Shown here: piece after piece, positions 1-11,000 of the stretch
Layout: every line of letters starts with the position of its first letter
Numbering within the stretch: the stretch's first letter is position 1
Assembly: GCF_011397635.1 (NCBI RefSeq)
Contig: NC_064769.1
Location: 19,299,207-19,363,206, forward strand
Reading direction: 5' to 3'
From: Epinephelus fuscoguttatus
Taxonomy: Eukaryota > Chordata > Actinopteri > Perciformes > Serranidae
Length of the DNA: 64,000 nt
Notes under the pieces: generated by a model
What the model saw: the letters and a program-made list of their open reading frames with translations, nothing else
Database searches by the model: none
What the model was told of the DNA's origin: nothing
Made by a program: the position numbers and the translations under genes

Positions 1-300
1 CATGACGTCCCCTTCTAGTCCCCTTGTCCTCCAGTCCGCCATGAGAGAGAGAGAACCATATCTGCCTACGACTCATGACGTCCTCTACTAGTCCCTTTGT
101 CCTCCAGTCCGCCATGAGAGAGAGAAAGATAACTGCCTACGACTCATGACGTCCTCTACTAGTCCCTTGTCCTCCAATCCGCCATGAGAGAGAAACATGT
201 CTGCCTACGACTCTTACGTCCACCATCCTACCACTCCCTTTGACCTCCAGGATGCCGTGAGAGAGAGAGAAACATGAACTGGCTATGACTCATGACGTCG
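1..300. repeat. Minisatellite of about 70 bp unit in srsf9 intron
   Basis: Four tandem units begin near 1, 74, 145 and 213, and a partial fifth begins at 291. Each opens with CATGACGTC or a variant and contains GTCCTCCAGTCCGCCATGAG followed by a GA-rich run. Unit lengths differ (about 73, 71, 68 and 78 bp), so the copies have diverged. The array lies in the srsf9 intron after the second coding exon and comes within a few bases of the splice donor at 301-306. It may continue beyond the left edge of the window. Confidence 0.9.
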
Positions 301-306
301 ACCTAC

Positions 307-839
307 CAGACACTATGACCCGGAATTCAGATCTTCGAGTTGGGGGTCCAAATCTTCCCCTAGGTCCTCCTCCTCCTCCACCACCACCTCCCATAGGACC
401 AAATTTAGCACCAGAGGATCGAGGATACTCCACACGCAGCTTGGAGTCTCCATATCCATATCCATTCCTTCCATAGACGGCATCGTCTGCATCCCTAAGA
501 GAAGAGAGCAAAGAACCCCTTACCAAAGTACGCTTGTTTCACTAGCGGACATAGAGCTGGAAATGCCGTCTCCATCCATTTCCTGCTGCCAGTCACTGGA
601 GACGATATTATACCATAAAACTTAAGGTATCCAACCTGGGGAATGAGATTCGACTTGCCAAAGACCATCCCTAAAACTCACCGTGGGTCTTCAAATCGGA
701 CGAAGGCAAAAGGGATAGTGCCTCTATTATTCTTCAATTCAATGTCACGGATTTTTCCATATTTGTAGAAGAGATCCTCAATGTCTCTCTCCTGGACATC
801 CACAGGAAGATTCCCCACATAGATCCGGCCGTCCGACAT
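307..839 (-). CDS. srsf9: Serine/arginine-rich splicing factor 9, first two coding exons (partial)
   Basis: Nuclear SR protein that binds exonic enhancers and shapes splice-site choice. Coding exons are complement(682..839) and complement(307..494); the rest lies off the left edge. Exon 1 begins [14 protein letters not shown] and holds the first RRM, with RNP2 IYVGNL at residues 6-11 and RNP1-like residues [10 protein letters not shown] at 40-49. Arg53 is split across the intron (CG|G). Exon 2 completes the RRM ([15 protein letters not shown]), passes through a run of nine glycines as the hinge, and enters the second RRM at [11 protein letters not shown]. The donor is GTAGGT at 306-301. The ATG at 839 is the first in its frame; the frame stays open upstream only through non-ATG codons. 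SRSF1 is the close relative, but the short N-terminus and the EFRVIVSG sequence fit SRSF9. The RS domain is not in view. Confidence 0.93.
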
Positions 840-1686
840 GGTGATTGAGTGAGTTGCACTGCTGACACAGAATGGGGGCACCTGCGGATGTTAGTCTGTT
901 TGCACTACTACAGGCTGTTAATTGAACAGTGAGCTCCAAGTCCTTCTTCTCCCTTAAGATCACTTCTTGCTTTCACAAATAGCTGTGGAAGTGGTCCTTA
1001 TCCTAATCCTAGTTCCAATCCGAAACTTAGTCCATCCGCTTCCAATTCCTTAATTTAGACAAAAATAAAAATCTAGACCAGGGATGTGGCCATGACAGTT
1101 GCAAATGATGAGTTCAAGACAAATGGTACAGGCCCTCGGATCCAAGCCTGAAAGCTTTAAAACACAGGGTCATGAATGTCCAACAACCTTAATGAATAGT
1201 TACAGCATTATACAGCTAGAAAGTATACACCGTGTGGAGAAAATCTACTGGCAAAATAACTCTTGAGTAACAAACTTACACCTGCTTAAATAAACACCAC
1301 TTTCTCCGGTCTGTGTGTGTGTGTACCTCAATATACACGGATGAGTGATGAATTAAAGGAAAAATAACATATTTTCTGATGGTTCTCAAAACTCCCATAG
1401 GTGGGCCGTTAAGATTTAATGATGGTAAAGACCTAGAAAATGATTCACGTTGTTTACATACTCATTAACCCTGTGTGATCTGCATTTGTTATGGTACTCT
1501 ACTGTTATTTAGCATTGCAGTGTTGTATCGTATGCCTTAACATGAATGTGTTGCATTTTTGTTTTAATATCTTGTCCACGTCATTTACAAAATGTACAAT
1601 GCAATGCAACACCAAACCATAGCTTTACATATTGTCATAGTTCAGCACACATCTGATAACGTCCTCGACAACGTATAATATTAATT

Positions 1687-1739
<53 letters not shown>

Positions 1740-2598
1740 CTCAGACGGATTTATGGAATTGCAATATAATTTGCAGGTGTTTTTATTTTTCAGGGCAATA
1801 TAAGATCAACGTGGCGGACAGCGGGCTAATTATTAATAATAACGTAAATGGTGGTGAACGCGTAATGGCATGTCAGATATTCAAAAATATTTCCCTTGTA
1901 TAAGTATAAATTGTATATCATCAAAGATGTAATAACGTTAAAATAACATTGGTCTGGACTTATTTACGTTTCCAGTGCCTTGAAACTCGCGTAACGTAAC
2001 AGCAGTTGGTGAACCGATCAAACCTGTTATCATTAGCTGTCTGCCAGCTGAACACCGCGGTTGATAGGCTGAATATTGGATTTAACAATAACGTTAGCTT
2101 ATATATAGGGAGCGTCTGGTCAAGACAAAAAAAAATAACAGTAGTTATAAGGCAGGTAACGAAGGTGGCTGCCAGGCTTTAACCTGTTTACCCTGGTCTA
2201 AACCTGTGCTGCACGATGGCTAAACTAGCCCGCAGCTGCTAGCTAACTTTAGCTAGCGTCAGTTATAACGATTAGATTGCTTACAGGGTACAAGCACTAT
2301 ATTCAATGTAACGTTACATTCTTAGTGAGCGACCATGAAACAGAAATCATTTTAACTGAACTCTTTATTTTGACACTTGTAGCCTGACAGCTGACGCCAA
2401 CTTAAGACGTGTTATAGTCCAGTAATTACGATACCATAATCAGTCTCTTTGTTGATAAGGTAAGGTCAGCTAGCCGAGCTAACGAGCGTCTGCTCGGCTA
2501 AAATGCTACTATATTTGTCACACTGGAATACAAATTTTGGACAATACACATTAAATACGTGAAGTAAACAACACTTAAAATGCCAAAAGTGCGTTTAC
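840..2598. other. srsf9 upstream region / probable 5' UTR intron
   Basis: No coding exon is visible. Acceptor-like AGs lie just upstream of the srsf9 ATG on the minus strand (within about 850-1000). With the donor-like site at 2598 they suggest that this stretch is a 5' UTR intron. It is mostly AT-rich and holds a long TA microsatellite. The splice pairing is inferred and would need transcript reads. Confidence 0.4.
1692..1738. repeat. (TA)n microsatellite
   Basis: An uninterrupted AT dinucleotide run of about 47 bp, self-complementary and able to form a cruciform. It lies upstream of srsf9. Confidence 0.97.
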
Positions 2599-2740
2599 CT
2601 TTCAAAAAAAGCAAGGGCACCTTCTTTAGTCGATTTAATGCTAGCAGTTCGCACGCTGTGCTGCTTCCGTGTTAGTTAGCAACATTAGCTAGCGGCTCTG
2701 TCTCTTCTTCGACTCCACATTTCCGGGAGACTGTAGTAAG
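2599..2740 (-). promoter_or_regulatory. Probable srsf9 non-coding first exon and core promoter
   Basis: Read on the minus strand, a CCGGAA ETS-type site (forward TTCCGG at 2721-2726) is followed by CpG-containing sequence. A purine/pyrimidine-rich stretch then ends in GAAAG|GTAAAC, a good donor whose intron starts at 2598. This looks like the TATA-less promoter and first non-coding exon of a housekeeping gene. Assignment to srsf9 rests on orientation and distance only. Confidence 0.45.
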
Positions 2741-4184
2741 GGTTAGTGCAATGCTGCCACCCGCCGGAAAGAAGGGGAACATGTTACTGATTTAGGCATA
2801 TTTCACCCCTATAATACAACAGTCAAGTAGGCTAGGTTTAATACTTATTTGTATCCAAAACAGTTGTAAATTGTAAGAAAACAAACCAAAAATACACCAG
2901 AAAATATTTAGCATGTTGTAAGCTACCCTGCTCCCTTTCCTGAGCCACCGGAGCAGCTAAAGCATACTAATCACACACCACAATGCCCACAGCAACTCAA
3001 TCTGGTAAAAAAAAAACAAAAAAAAAACTAAACATAACACTGAAGTCACATTTGCCTCTGTGGTGTATCGCTAGTGGCACTGTCCCTGTCTACCAATGTA
3101 GCCCCATGACTCCAATCAGTCATCAGATGCTCCATTTCCACTTGAATCACATGATGCCCCGTGTTGTTTTTTAATTGTTACTTGCACATTCTCACATTTT
3201 CTTTCCCAAGGCCCTTTAGTTTTCACTTCGCCTCTGTGTTGGCTCCATCCTGTTGTGGTTGGTTCTCTCAAAGTTTCACGGATGAGGTCTCCGGGTGGGC
3301 TGTTACACAACCAATTACATAATATTTTCTTCACGCCACTGCCATTCTGTGACAATTAGATGTGCTCTAATGAGGAAACACATGGGAACTGGCTAATTTC
3401 ATCAAGAAACACAATATTAATAAAGGCAATAACTCGTAAAACTAGATTGTTCTGTAATCATTACACTGATATTCTTTCATAAACAAGAACAGCAAAACAT
3501 GAAAAATTATTGAATTATACTTGCAAAAGTTCAGTCAGGGAGACAATACTTTTCATGCTTAGGGTGTAATTTTTCTTTCTCACCCTGCCATTCACTCCTT
3601 GTACCTTCTCCATAGCCTATGATCTTAGATAGATAGATAGATAGATACTGGAACCACAGTTGAGGAGATAACCATGGAGGAAGTGTAACCTATGATCAGC
3701 ATTGTCACTCTCACTTTTACTCACATGGGCTCACCTTTATAGTGTAGTATATAGACATAGTGAAAATACAGCATTCTCCATTTTTGCTGAGGACCCCCAG
3801 AGAACCACTGGATCAAGTCATGCTCAAAACATGTAGAATATTGTTATTTGATGGTATGGTGCAGCCATAAAAACATGAAATTTTGGGTCTGAATATTTCA
3901 GTTAGTATAAACATTATACAGCTTTAAGTGCTAGAACAAGCTACAGTTCTTCTTTCCTTGATTGCTTACTGTCAGGCAGTCAGTGTGGAATAAGTAGACC
4001 AACCAACCCCACTATTTATGGGGAAATATGTATGTATTTTATATTAAACTGAAATTAAATTTGTGAAGACAGCTAATGGAAGAAAAGGAGCATGAAGTCA
4101 GAAATTAAACTGAAATCTTGCTGTAGTTTGTAATGGGCTTTGAGGCGTCAACTGTATTATGGCCTTGTATTAAAGCCACTAGAC
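2741..4184. other. Intergenic region between srsf9 and prodh
   Basis: I see no gene. It contains A-rich stretches near 3006-3030 and a short (GATA)n run near 3627-3648. Short open frames here match nothing I recognise. Confidence 0.6.
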
Positions 4185-4875
4185 CAGAGGTGTCAAACAT
4201 ACAGACCAAAGCCCACCAAAGGAGTTAATCCGGCCCTCTAGATGACTTTGCACACCTAATGTTGATGCATTTGTGAAGGCTGGGAGCTCTCAGGAGCAAT
4301 TTAAACAGTGAGCAGATACTTCATGTAAAGTGCTGCCTCAGAGGCTTTTCAAACTGACCAGAATACAGCTCTCTGAAATAACAATTAACTTACTGTGGTC
4401 ATATTTAAATATATTGAACATCATGCAAAATATTGTCAACCAGTATAAAAGAATATGTATCAGACTTTTTTCATAAAACAGTACAAGTGGAATCCTGCTG
4501 CCCTGGCACTGTCAGAACTTCAGACTGTAAATGGTTTGTAAAGCAGAGGATGACTTAACCTGCATCTTCAAAAGCTTCGACTTAAGTAGAAAATTATAAA
4601 ATAATGCGCATGTAATGAAAGTGAGTAGTAGACTGACTAAATGTGGAAAAACTGAGACATACTGCTGGATTTGAGCACATTTTTCTGAGGGTATTGCAGT
4701 CTGTTCATCATTTGTTTTTATAAATGGATGAACGTTTTCAGATTGTACTTCTTCACACAAAAAGGGAACTATTTGAAGGGGTTCTTATTTATAGGTTATT
4801 ATGCAGTAGTTTTACCACTTGAGATCGAATTGGGCTGTATGTGGTCCCTGAACTAAAATGAGTCAGGCACCCCTG
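4185..4875. mobile_element. hAT-like MITE with 8-bp target duplication
   Basis: The left end starts CAGAGGTGTCAAAC, and the right end read inverted starts CAGGGGTGCCTGAC, giving short imperfect terminal inverted repeats of the CAGRGGTG hAT type. The flanks carry an exact 8-bp duplication CACTAGAC (4177-4184 and 4876-4883), which is the hAT target length. The 691-bp element has no transposase frame, so it is non-autonomous. The words next to the left end (AATCCGGCCC) resemble a hAT MITE family common in vertebrates. It ends just before the prodh promoter. Confidence 0.85.
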
Positions 4876-4883
4876 CACTAGAC

Positions 4884-5059
4884 ACATGTTTACGCGCCTG
4901 ATGCAAAGCACCGTGATGTAACACGTGAAGCCCCGCCTCCGGGCGCGGGATGACTTTAAATGCGAACACCCTTTCACACAACATCACAGCAAGGAAACGA
5001 TTTGGTGAAGCAGGTTCCCGCGATTTATAGGCTTGTGCGCTCAGAAAGCAAAGGACGCC
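4884..5059 (+). promoter_or_regulatory. prodh proximal promoter and 5' UTR
   Basis: A CpG-containing stretch directly before the prodh ATG. It holds a palindromic E-box CACGTG at 4922-4927 and a GC box (CCCCGCCTCC, 4931-4940). The start codon at 5060 sits in a good context (GACGCCATGT). No ATG precedes it in frame. The transcription start is not determined; a non-coding exon further upstream is possible. Confidence 0.6.
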
Positions 5060-8000
5060 ATGTCCTACACTAAATTCGTAGCAGCTCTTGTGAGAGCGAA
5101 TCAAGGCAATGTCGGCAAAATACGCATATCACCTGGAAGATGGCGGTCCACAGTGGCATCCACCAAGAGCCAGGAGGAGAAAGATCAGCAGATAGATGGG
5201 TGCACCGTGGTGGAGGCTGTGCCCGTTGAGCTCATCAGCGAGACCAAAAATGTGAAAAACACGCAGTTAAGTAAAATCCACATCGATTTCGACAACACGG
5301 AGGAAGCCTACAAGAGCAAGCGCAACATTGAGCTGCTGCGGAGCCTGCTGGTGTTCAAGCTTTGTACCATTGACGTCCTCGTTGAGAAAAACAAACAGGT
5401 GAGCTGCTGATGTTGTTCAGAAGTTAACCTTTTGATTTAAGAACAAAAAAGTCTCCTTACCTTTAATTTTGATGAGATACTGTAAATGTATAACGTGTGC
5501 GTAATGTATGCGTAATAATTAAGGAAACAGGCAAGTAAGATGATGCATGCATGTAATGTAGGATGCACTACTGAGAGAATAACTTCGTGTCCTTGTTTTG
5601 GTTTCAGTTGATAGATCTGAGCAGGAAGTTGCTGGGTCAGTGGATGTTTGAGAAGATGATGAAGATGACCTTCTATGGTCAGTTTGTGGCCGGAGAGGAC
5701 CACAACTCCATCAAACCTCTGATTCAGAAGAACGAGGCGTTTGGTGTGGGGGCAGTTTTGGACTACAGTGTTGAGGAGGACCTGACACAAGAGGAGGCAG
5801 AGAAGAAGGAAATGGAGTAAGTCATGTTTGCATCAGTAGGCTACTTTCTCATTAAGATTCAGGCTCACTGTGAAATGTTAAGATGCTCTAAACCAAGCAC
5901 AGTTAATCAGTTCCAACCCTAAAGTATGCCGTATGTGCACTAGATGATTCACAAGTTATGCAACATACTTAACTTAAAAGACCTATTGAGTCAGGTTTGT
6001 TTGTTTAGCACACAATCACCTGCCCCATGACTCAGCCAATAAGTTTGCAGGAAGGAGTTTGAACAGGCCATTTTAAGAGTGACCACCCGCCCCCACCTCG
6101 CTCCTCTGCACGCATGGTTGTAACAGGAGCTGCACACTGGGTAGACTGGACTGGGCACACTGGAATAAAAAAAAAAATGTTGCAATGAATAGATATACGA
6201 TAATAATACCTTTACAGTGGCATCATTATGATAAATCCACTTAAAGTTGTTTTATATTAAAACAACTAGCAATACTTACATTTAGTCATTGCCTTTACAC
6301 CAAAGCATTCAAGATGTTTTTTACACGTGATTTGGCACATTATCCTTGGCTCTGTGACTGTGCAGCACATACTACACTGTAGGCCTCACTAGCTAATTTA
6401 AGCCTTGGACGGGGTGGTGGGTTAAACCAAACATCATGCAGGTATATGCTTGTTAAGGGAAGTTTCACAGATCAAACATGTGGCACTGATACTTGAAATA
6501 CAGGTTTCAAGTCTGGTCGGCTCCCTTTAGTGTGATACTTTTCTCTCACAGGTGCCTGCGTTCTTAGTCGTCCATCTGTAAATTATCTTCTGACTTCTTT
6601 ATTTACATTACAGCATTCCAAAAAATTATAGCTCAATATAGTTAATTCTTATCTTATCACCTCAGGTGTGGCTTCCATCATGTTCCTTATCAAATTAACA
6701 TGAGTCACACATGGCACAGAATGTTTCATTCCAGTGGAGAGACTGTAAACAGACTGTATTTTATCTCCAGTGGGCAAATAGTGCTTCCCCCTTATTGGTT
6801 GGCTAGGACCAACACCTCTCTTTTGATTGGCTGTGCTGCTTGTTCAGAAGGGGGATGTACCACCTGCAAGGGCAGCCAGCCTTTTAGAGTAATGTGCTAC
6901 ATCAGTACTGTGCCAGATCCTTTCATGGGGCACACACACACGGAAGTGTTACGCAACGCACTGAGGAGGAAATGAGCTTATTTTTCTTTAACCAAGGACT
7001 ATCACGCTGAGCCCAAAACGTACACACGCTGAAGTGAATGGAAGCACATTTTTGTTTTTAAAAATCTTATCAATTCACAGAGAGAAAAGACTGTTAGGTC
7101 CATGATGAAGACAGCACAGTGAACACAGCGGTTTGATTGTACTCTGATAAATCTCTCATGTCACAACACGTCCAGAAATGGAGGCCATTATCCTCTCGTG
7201 TGAAGAGCTATCAGCAAGACTGGTTAGATGACATTTGCCTTTCTTCAACGTAGGCAAGGCAGCTTTATTTGTATAGCACATTTCATACACCAGAGCAATT
7301 CAAAGTGCTTTACAGAGCAATAAAACATAATAAAAGATACAGAATTACAATAAAAGAGTAAAGAGATAATATAAAAGAAAAGAAAAAGAAATACTTATAA
7401 GATGAGTAAATAAATATGTTAAAAAGATAATTTTGAGAGGACATTTAAAAACAATTCTAGAGAATAGAAAATAGATAGTAATATAAATAAATAAATAAAT
7501 AAAGTACTTGAATAATAAAAATTACAGTGCCGTGCAAGAAATTCATAAATATTTGATTTAATAAAAGGCAGCCGCAAACCAAACAGATATGTCTTCAACC
7601 TTGATTTAAAAGATATGTGGTGCATAATATCTAAACGCTGCTTCTGGGGACACAAAGCAGATCAGTCCCAGAGGACCTGAGAGGTCTGGGTGGTTCATAT
7701 TGTAGCAGAAGGTCTGAAATGTATTTGGGCCCTAAACCATTCAGCGCTTTGTCGATTCTCAGACAGACAGAACTGGATTGGTGTGATGTACTTTAGACAT
7801 GGAAACTTTTTCCCCCATCTTTTTATCACCGTTCAAAATTGTGTTCCCTCCCACGCTCACTGTTTGCATACTGTCTGGTTAATTAAACGATGTAAGTGAT
7901 ATGCGACGTTATAACACTGAGAGAAAACAGAGCCACTAGAATCTTGTTTTTATTTGTTGTGTAGGAAAGTAAACTATTTTATGTTCTGATGTCATCCTGT

Positions 8001-11000
8001 TCTTCTTTTTCAGCTCGTGTGTCTCTGAAGCAGAGAAAGAAAGCCCAGGTTTGTATATACGTTAGAAAATAACTGATCTATTGCATGTAACGTAGTGTAT
8101 CTGTTCAATATCAATATGTGTTACACAACCAGCCACTGCATGCTTCACTGACTGCACAGTCAGCTTGCAACTGAACAACTGGTTTGCTTTGATATTCAAC
8201 TGCTTCAGCTTGACCTTACTGCAACACAAATCTAGTGAAGTGTCAAGTGTTGGTATGGCAAGTCATGAGGCCATGTGCTCTAGCCTGGGGAGTACTGGTT
8301 ATATCTGGATTTAGTGGGGTCTGAAGTGTCTAATGCAGCGAGGACATGACAAGACACGTTCATGGCTCCTGTTAGAGGGTTAATGTGCTTTCTCTGATCT
8401 TATTTTAAAGTCTGATGTGATCAGAATTTTATATTTTAATGGGAAACAGCAATTTCTTGATATGTTCTTAGTATGACATGCTCTGGCAGTAATATTAATG
8501 ATAGTAGTAGTAGTGCTATGAGATCAGGTTTAGACAGAGGATTTCAAATTCCTCAATTTAATAATGCCTAAAATTATAATTAATATACTGTGGATATTTC
8601 CATAAACCATTTTGCTTGTGATATTTATTGTCATGGAAATAAATACAGGACTGAAAACAAAAGCTTGCAGGATTAAAACAGCTATTTTGACTACTTTCAA
8701 TCTCTTGAAAACATTAATATATTTTGTTTTTCCTATATTATCTGAATATTATAGCTGAAATTGTCTCATTGATAAAAAGGCGATGGAGACATTTAACTCC
8801 CAGTGAGCTCCCAATTACTAGTAGTTCCAAATACAAAAATATATAAAGGAAAAAAAGCTCTAAGTTGGTGGTTATTTTCCACGTCAAGCAGCTGATGTCT
8901 CCTTCATTTCCTCCAGATGCTGATCATCGCGAGAAGAAGTACAAGGCCCATCGTCAGTTTGGAGACAGGCGTGGAGGGGTTACCAGCGCTCGTACCTACT
9001 TTTACGCAGACGAGAACAAATGTGACAGCCAAATGGAGACATTCATAAACTGCATTAGAGCCTCTGGTAAGTAGTCAGGCTTCTGAGGGAGTAATTGAGA
9101 AACATAAAATGTTAGTTTGGATATTATTAATGGCTATACAAGCCCAAACTACAGTGAAAAATACACCAAATTAAATGGGTGTGGAGTCATAAAACACAGA
9201 GAGATATAAAATGTTTTATCACTTTCAGGTGGAGCCTCAGCTGATGGATTTTCTGCTATCAAAATGACTGCCCTGGGACGCCCTCAGTTCCTTGTAAGTT
9301 TTACTTCATGTCTTCAATATAAAGTCAAAGATTCAGATTTTAGATAACAGTATGAATGGCATTGATTGGCAACAACAGTGCTGCTAGATCTAACAACAAC
9401 AAACCACACAGCAATTATTACGGGGTAATAGGTCAATGAAATATTAGCTGTTTATCTCTTTATGGTTTTGAGTCAGTGCCAGTGGATTAGTATGATCATA
9501 GGTTCACATTAAGAGACAAGAGGGAGACTGTGTCAGGTCTTAACTTTCTCAGACAAAAGTTAAGTATGATTCAAATGCAGTATTATGATTTGATTGTTTA
9601 TGAATTGGTGTGCGTTTGAACAGCTCCAGTTTTCAGAGGTCCTGGTGAAATGGAGACAGTTCTTTAACGTCCTCGCAGCACAACAGGGAAAATCTGAGAT
9701 GATGGTTTTGGAGCAGAAGCTGGAGCTGGAGGAACTCAAGGTGTGTTTTGCCTTTGACGTCTAATGCAGGTTCATGCATGTTCATCCATAACTGGTGTCC
9801 TCAAATAACGTGTAGTTGTTTCGTAGATGTTCTGAAGTTATGACTTTAAGAGCCATGTCCTTATTTCTTTGTAGGAAAGTTTGACAAAGATGGGTGTTGG
9901 AGCCAAGGATGACATAGAGAATTGGTTTACTGGAGAGAAGCTGGGTTTGTCAGGGTAAGTCAGCTTTTGCTTTTGATTATATAGCCTACATCCACACTGT
10001 AGCCCATGGCCTTCTTGAATCCCTGTGTAGTCAGTTGGAAAACAAAGTGTTAACATATTTTAATATACATTTTCTCACATCTTATTGCCAGAACGATAGA
10101 TCTGCTGGACTGGAACAGTCTAATAAACGACACAACAACAATCTCCAACCTGCTCATGGTGCCAAACCTGGAGGTGAGTCATGTAAATATTTAGCGGTGT
10201 TCCCAGAATCTGAGAAGGGAAATAAATGCACAGACTGTGGCAGTTCAGTAAATGTTGCCCATGTACGTCGTCATCCGTTTATATCGGTCTCATAAATTCT
10301 CATGTTTCCTGTACCCTGAGACGTGTATGATAAACACAGAAGGCCTTAATTTCATCTTTAAAAGGGCATGTTTTCAGCAGTGATACAGCATTTGAGAGCA
10401 GACACCCATTTTTGGTGATCATTTTCTAGTTCATACTTCTTAAACTGCATTTCAGACTCATCATTTTTATAGATAAATGTTATTATATGGTAAAGTAGCA
10501 GATAGTGATGTAAATGAATTAATAAAATAGATGTTAGCAAGACAACAGTGTTTGTCTCCCCATTTGAACTTGGACTTCTTTGACATATTGTGGGGGCAAG
10601 TTGATATAGAGTATATCATAGCAGACATGGATCTTCTTCAACAATATAATAACCAGGGCAATATCATATCCTTTCCCCAGAAGAACACAACATAATTTGG
10701 GACACACAGTACTCCATAAATTTCTGCATAGTTGGTATGAGTCCAGTTATAATGCACATGTTAATGTAGCCAGTTCTAGTGAGGGTAGTTGTCTGATTGA
10801 AAAGGGACACTGGACAAAATGGCAGAGGCACTCATGTTGCTCTCATCCTAACTCACCCAACCCCCACTCTGCCTGCCACACACTGATATAGTTAGTGGGG
10901 TTACCCTGATCATAATGGCTTTGAAAGGAGATGTTAAACAATTCAATGTTTTGTGTGTTGCTTTGCAGACAGGCCATCTGGAGCCTTTGTTGAACAAGTT

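Noticed and set aside
678-881. Extended srsf9 N-terminus from 881
   Set aside because: That codon is GTG; the first ATG gives the expected MSDGRIYVG start.
5033-5059. Extended prodh start upstream of 5060
   Set aside because: The upstream in-frame codon is TTG, not ATG; 5060 has the good start context.
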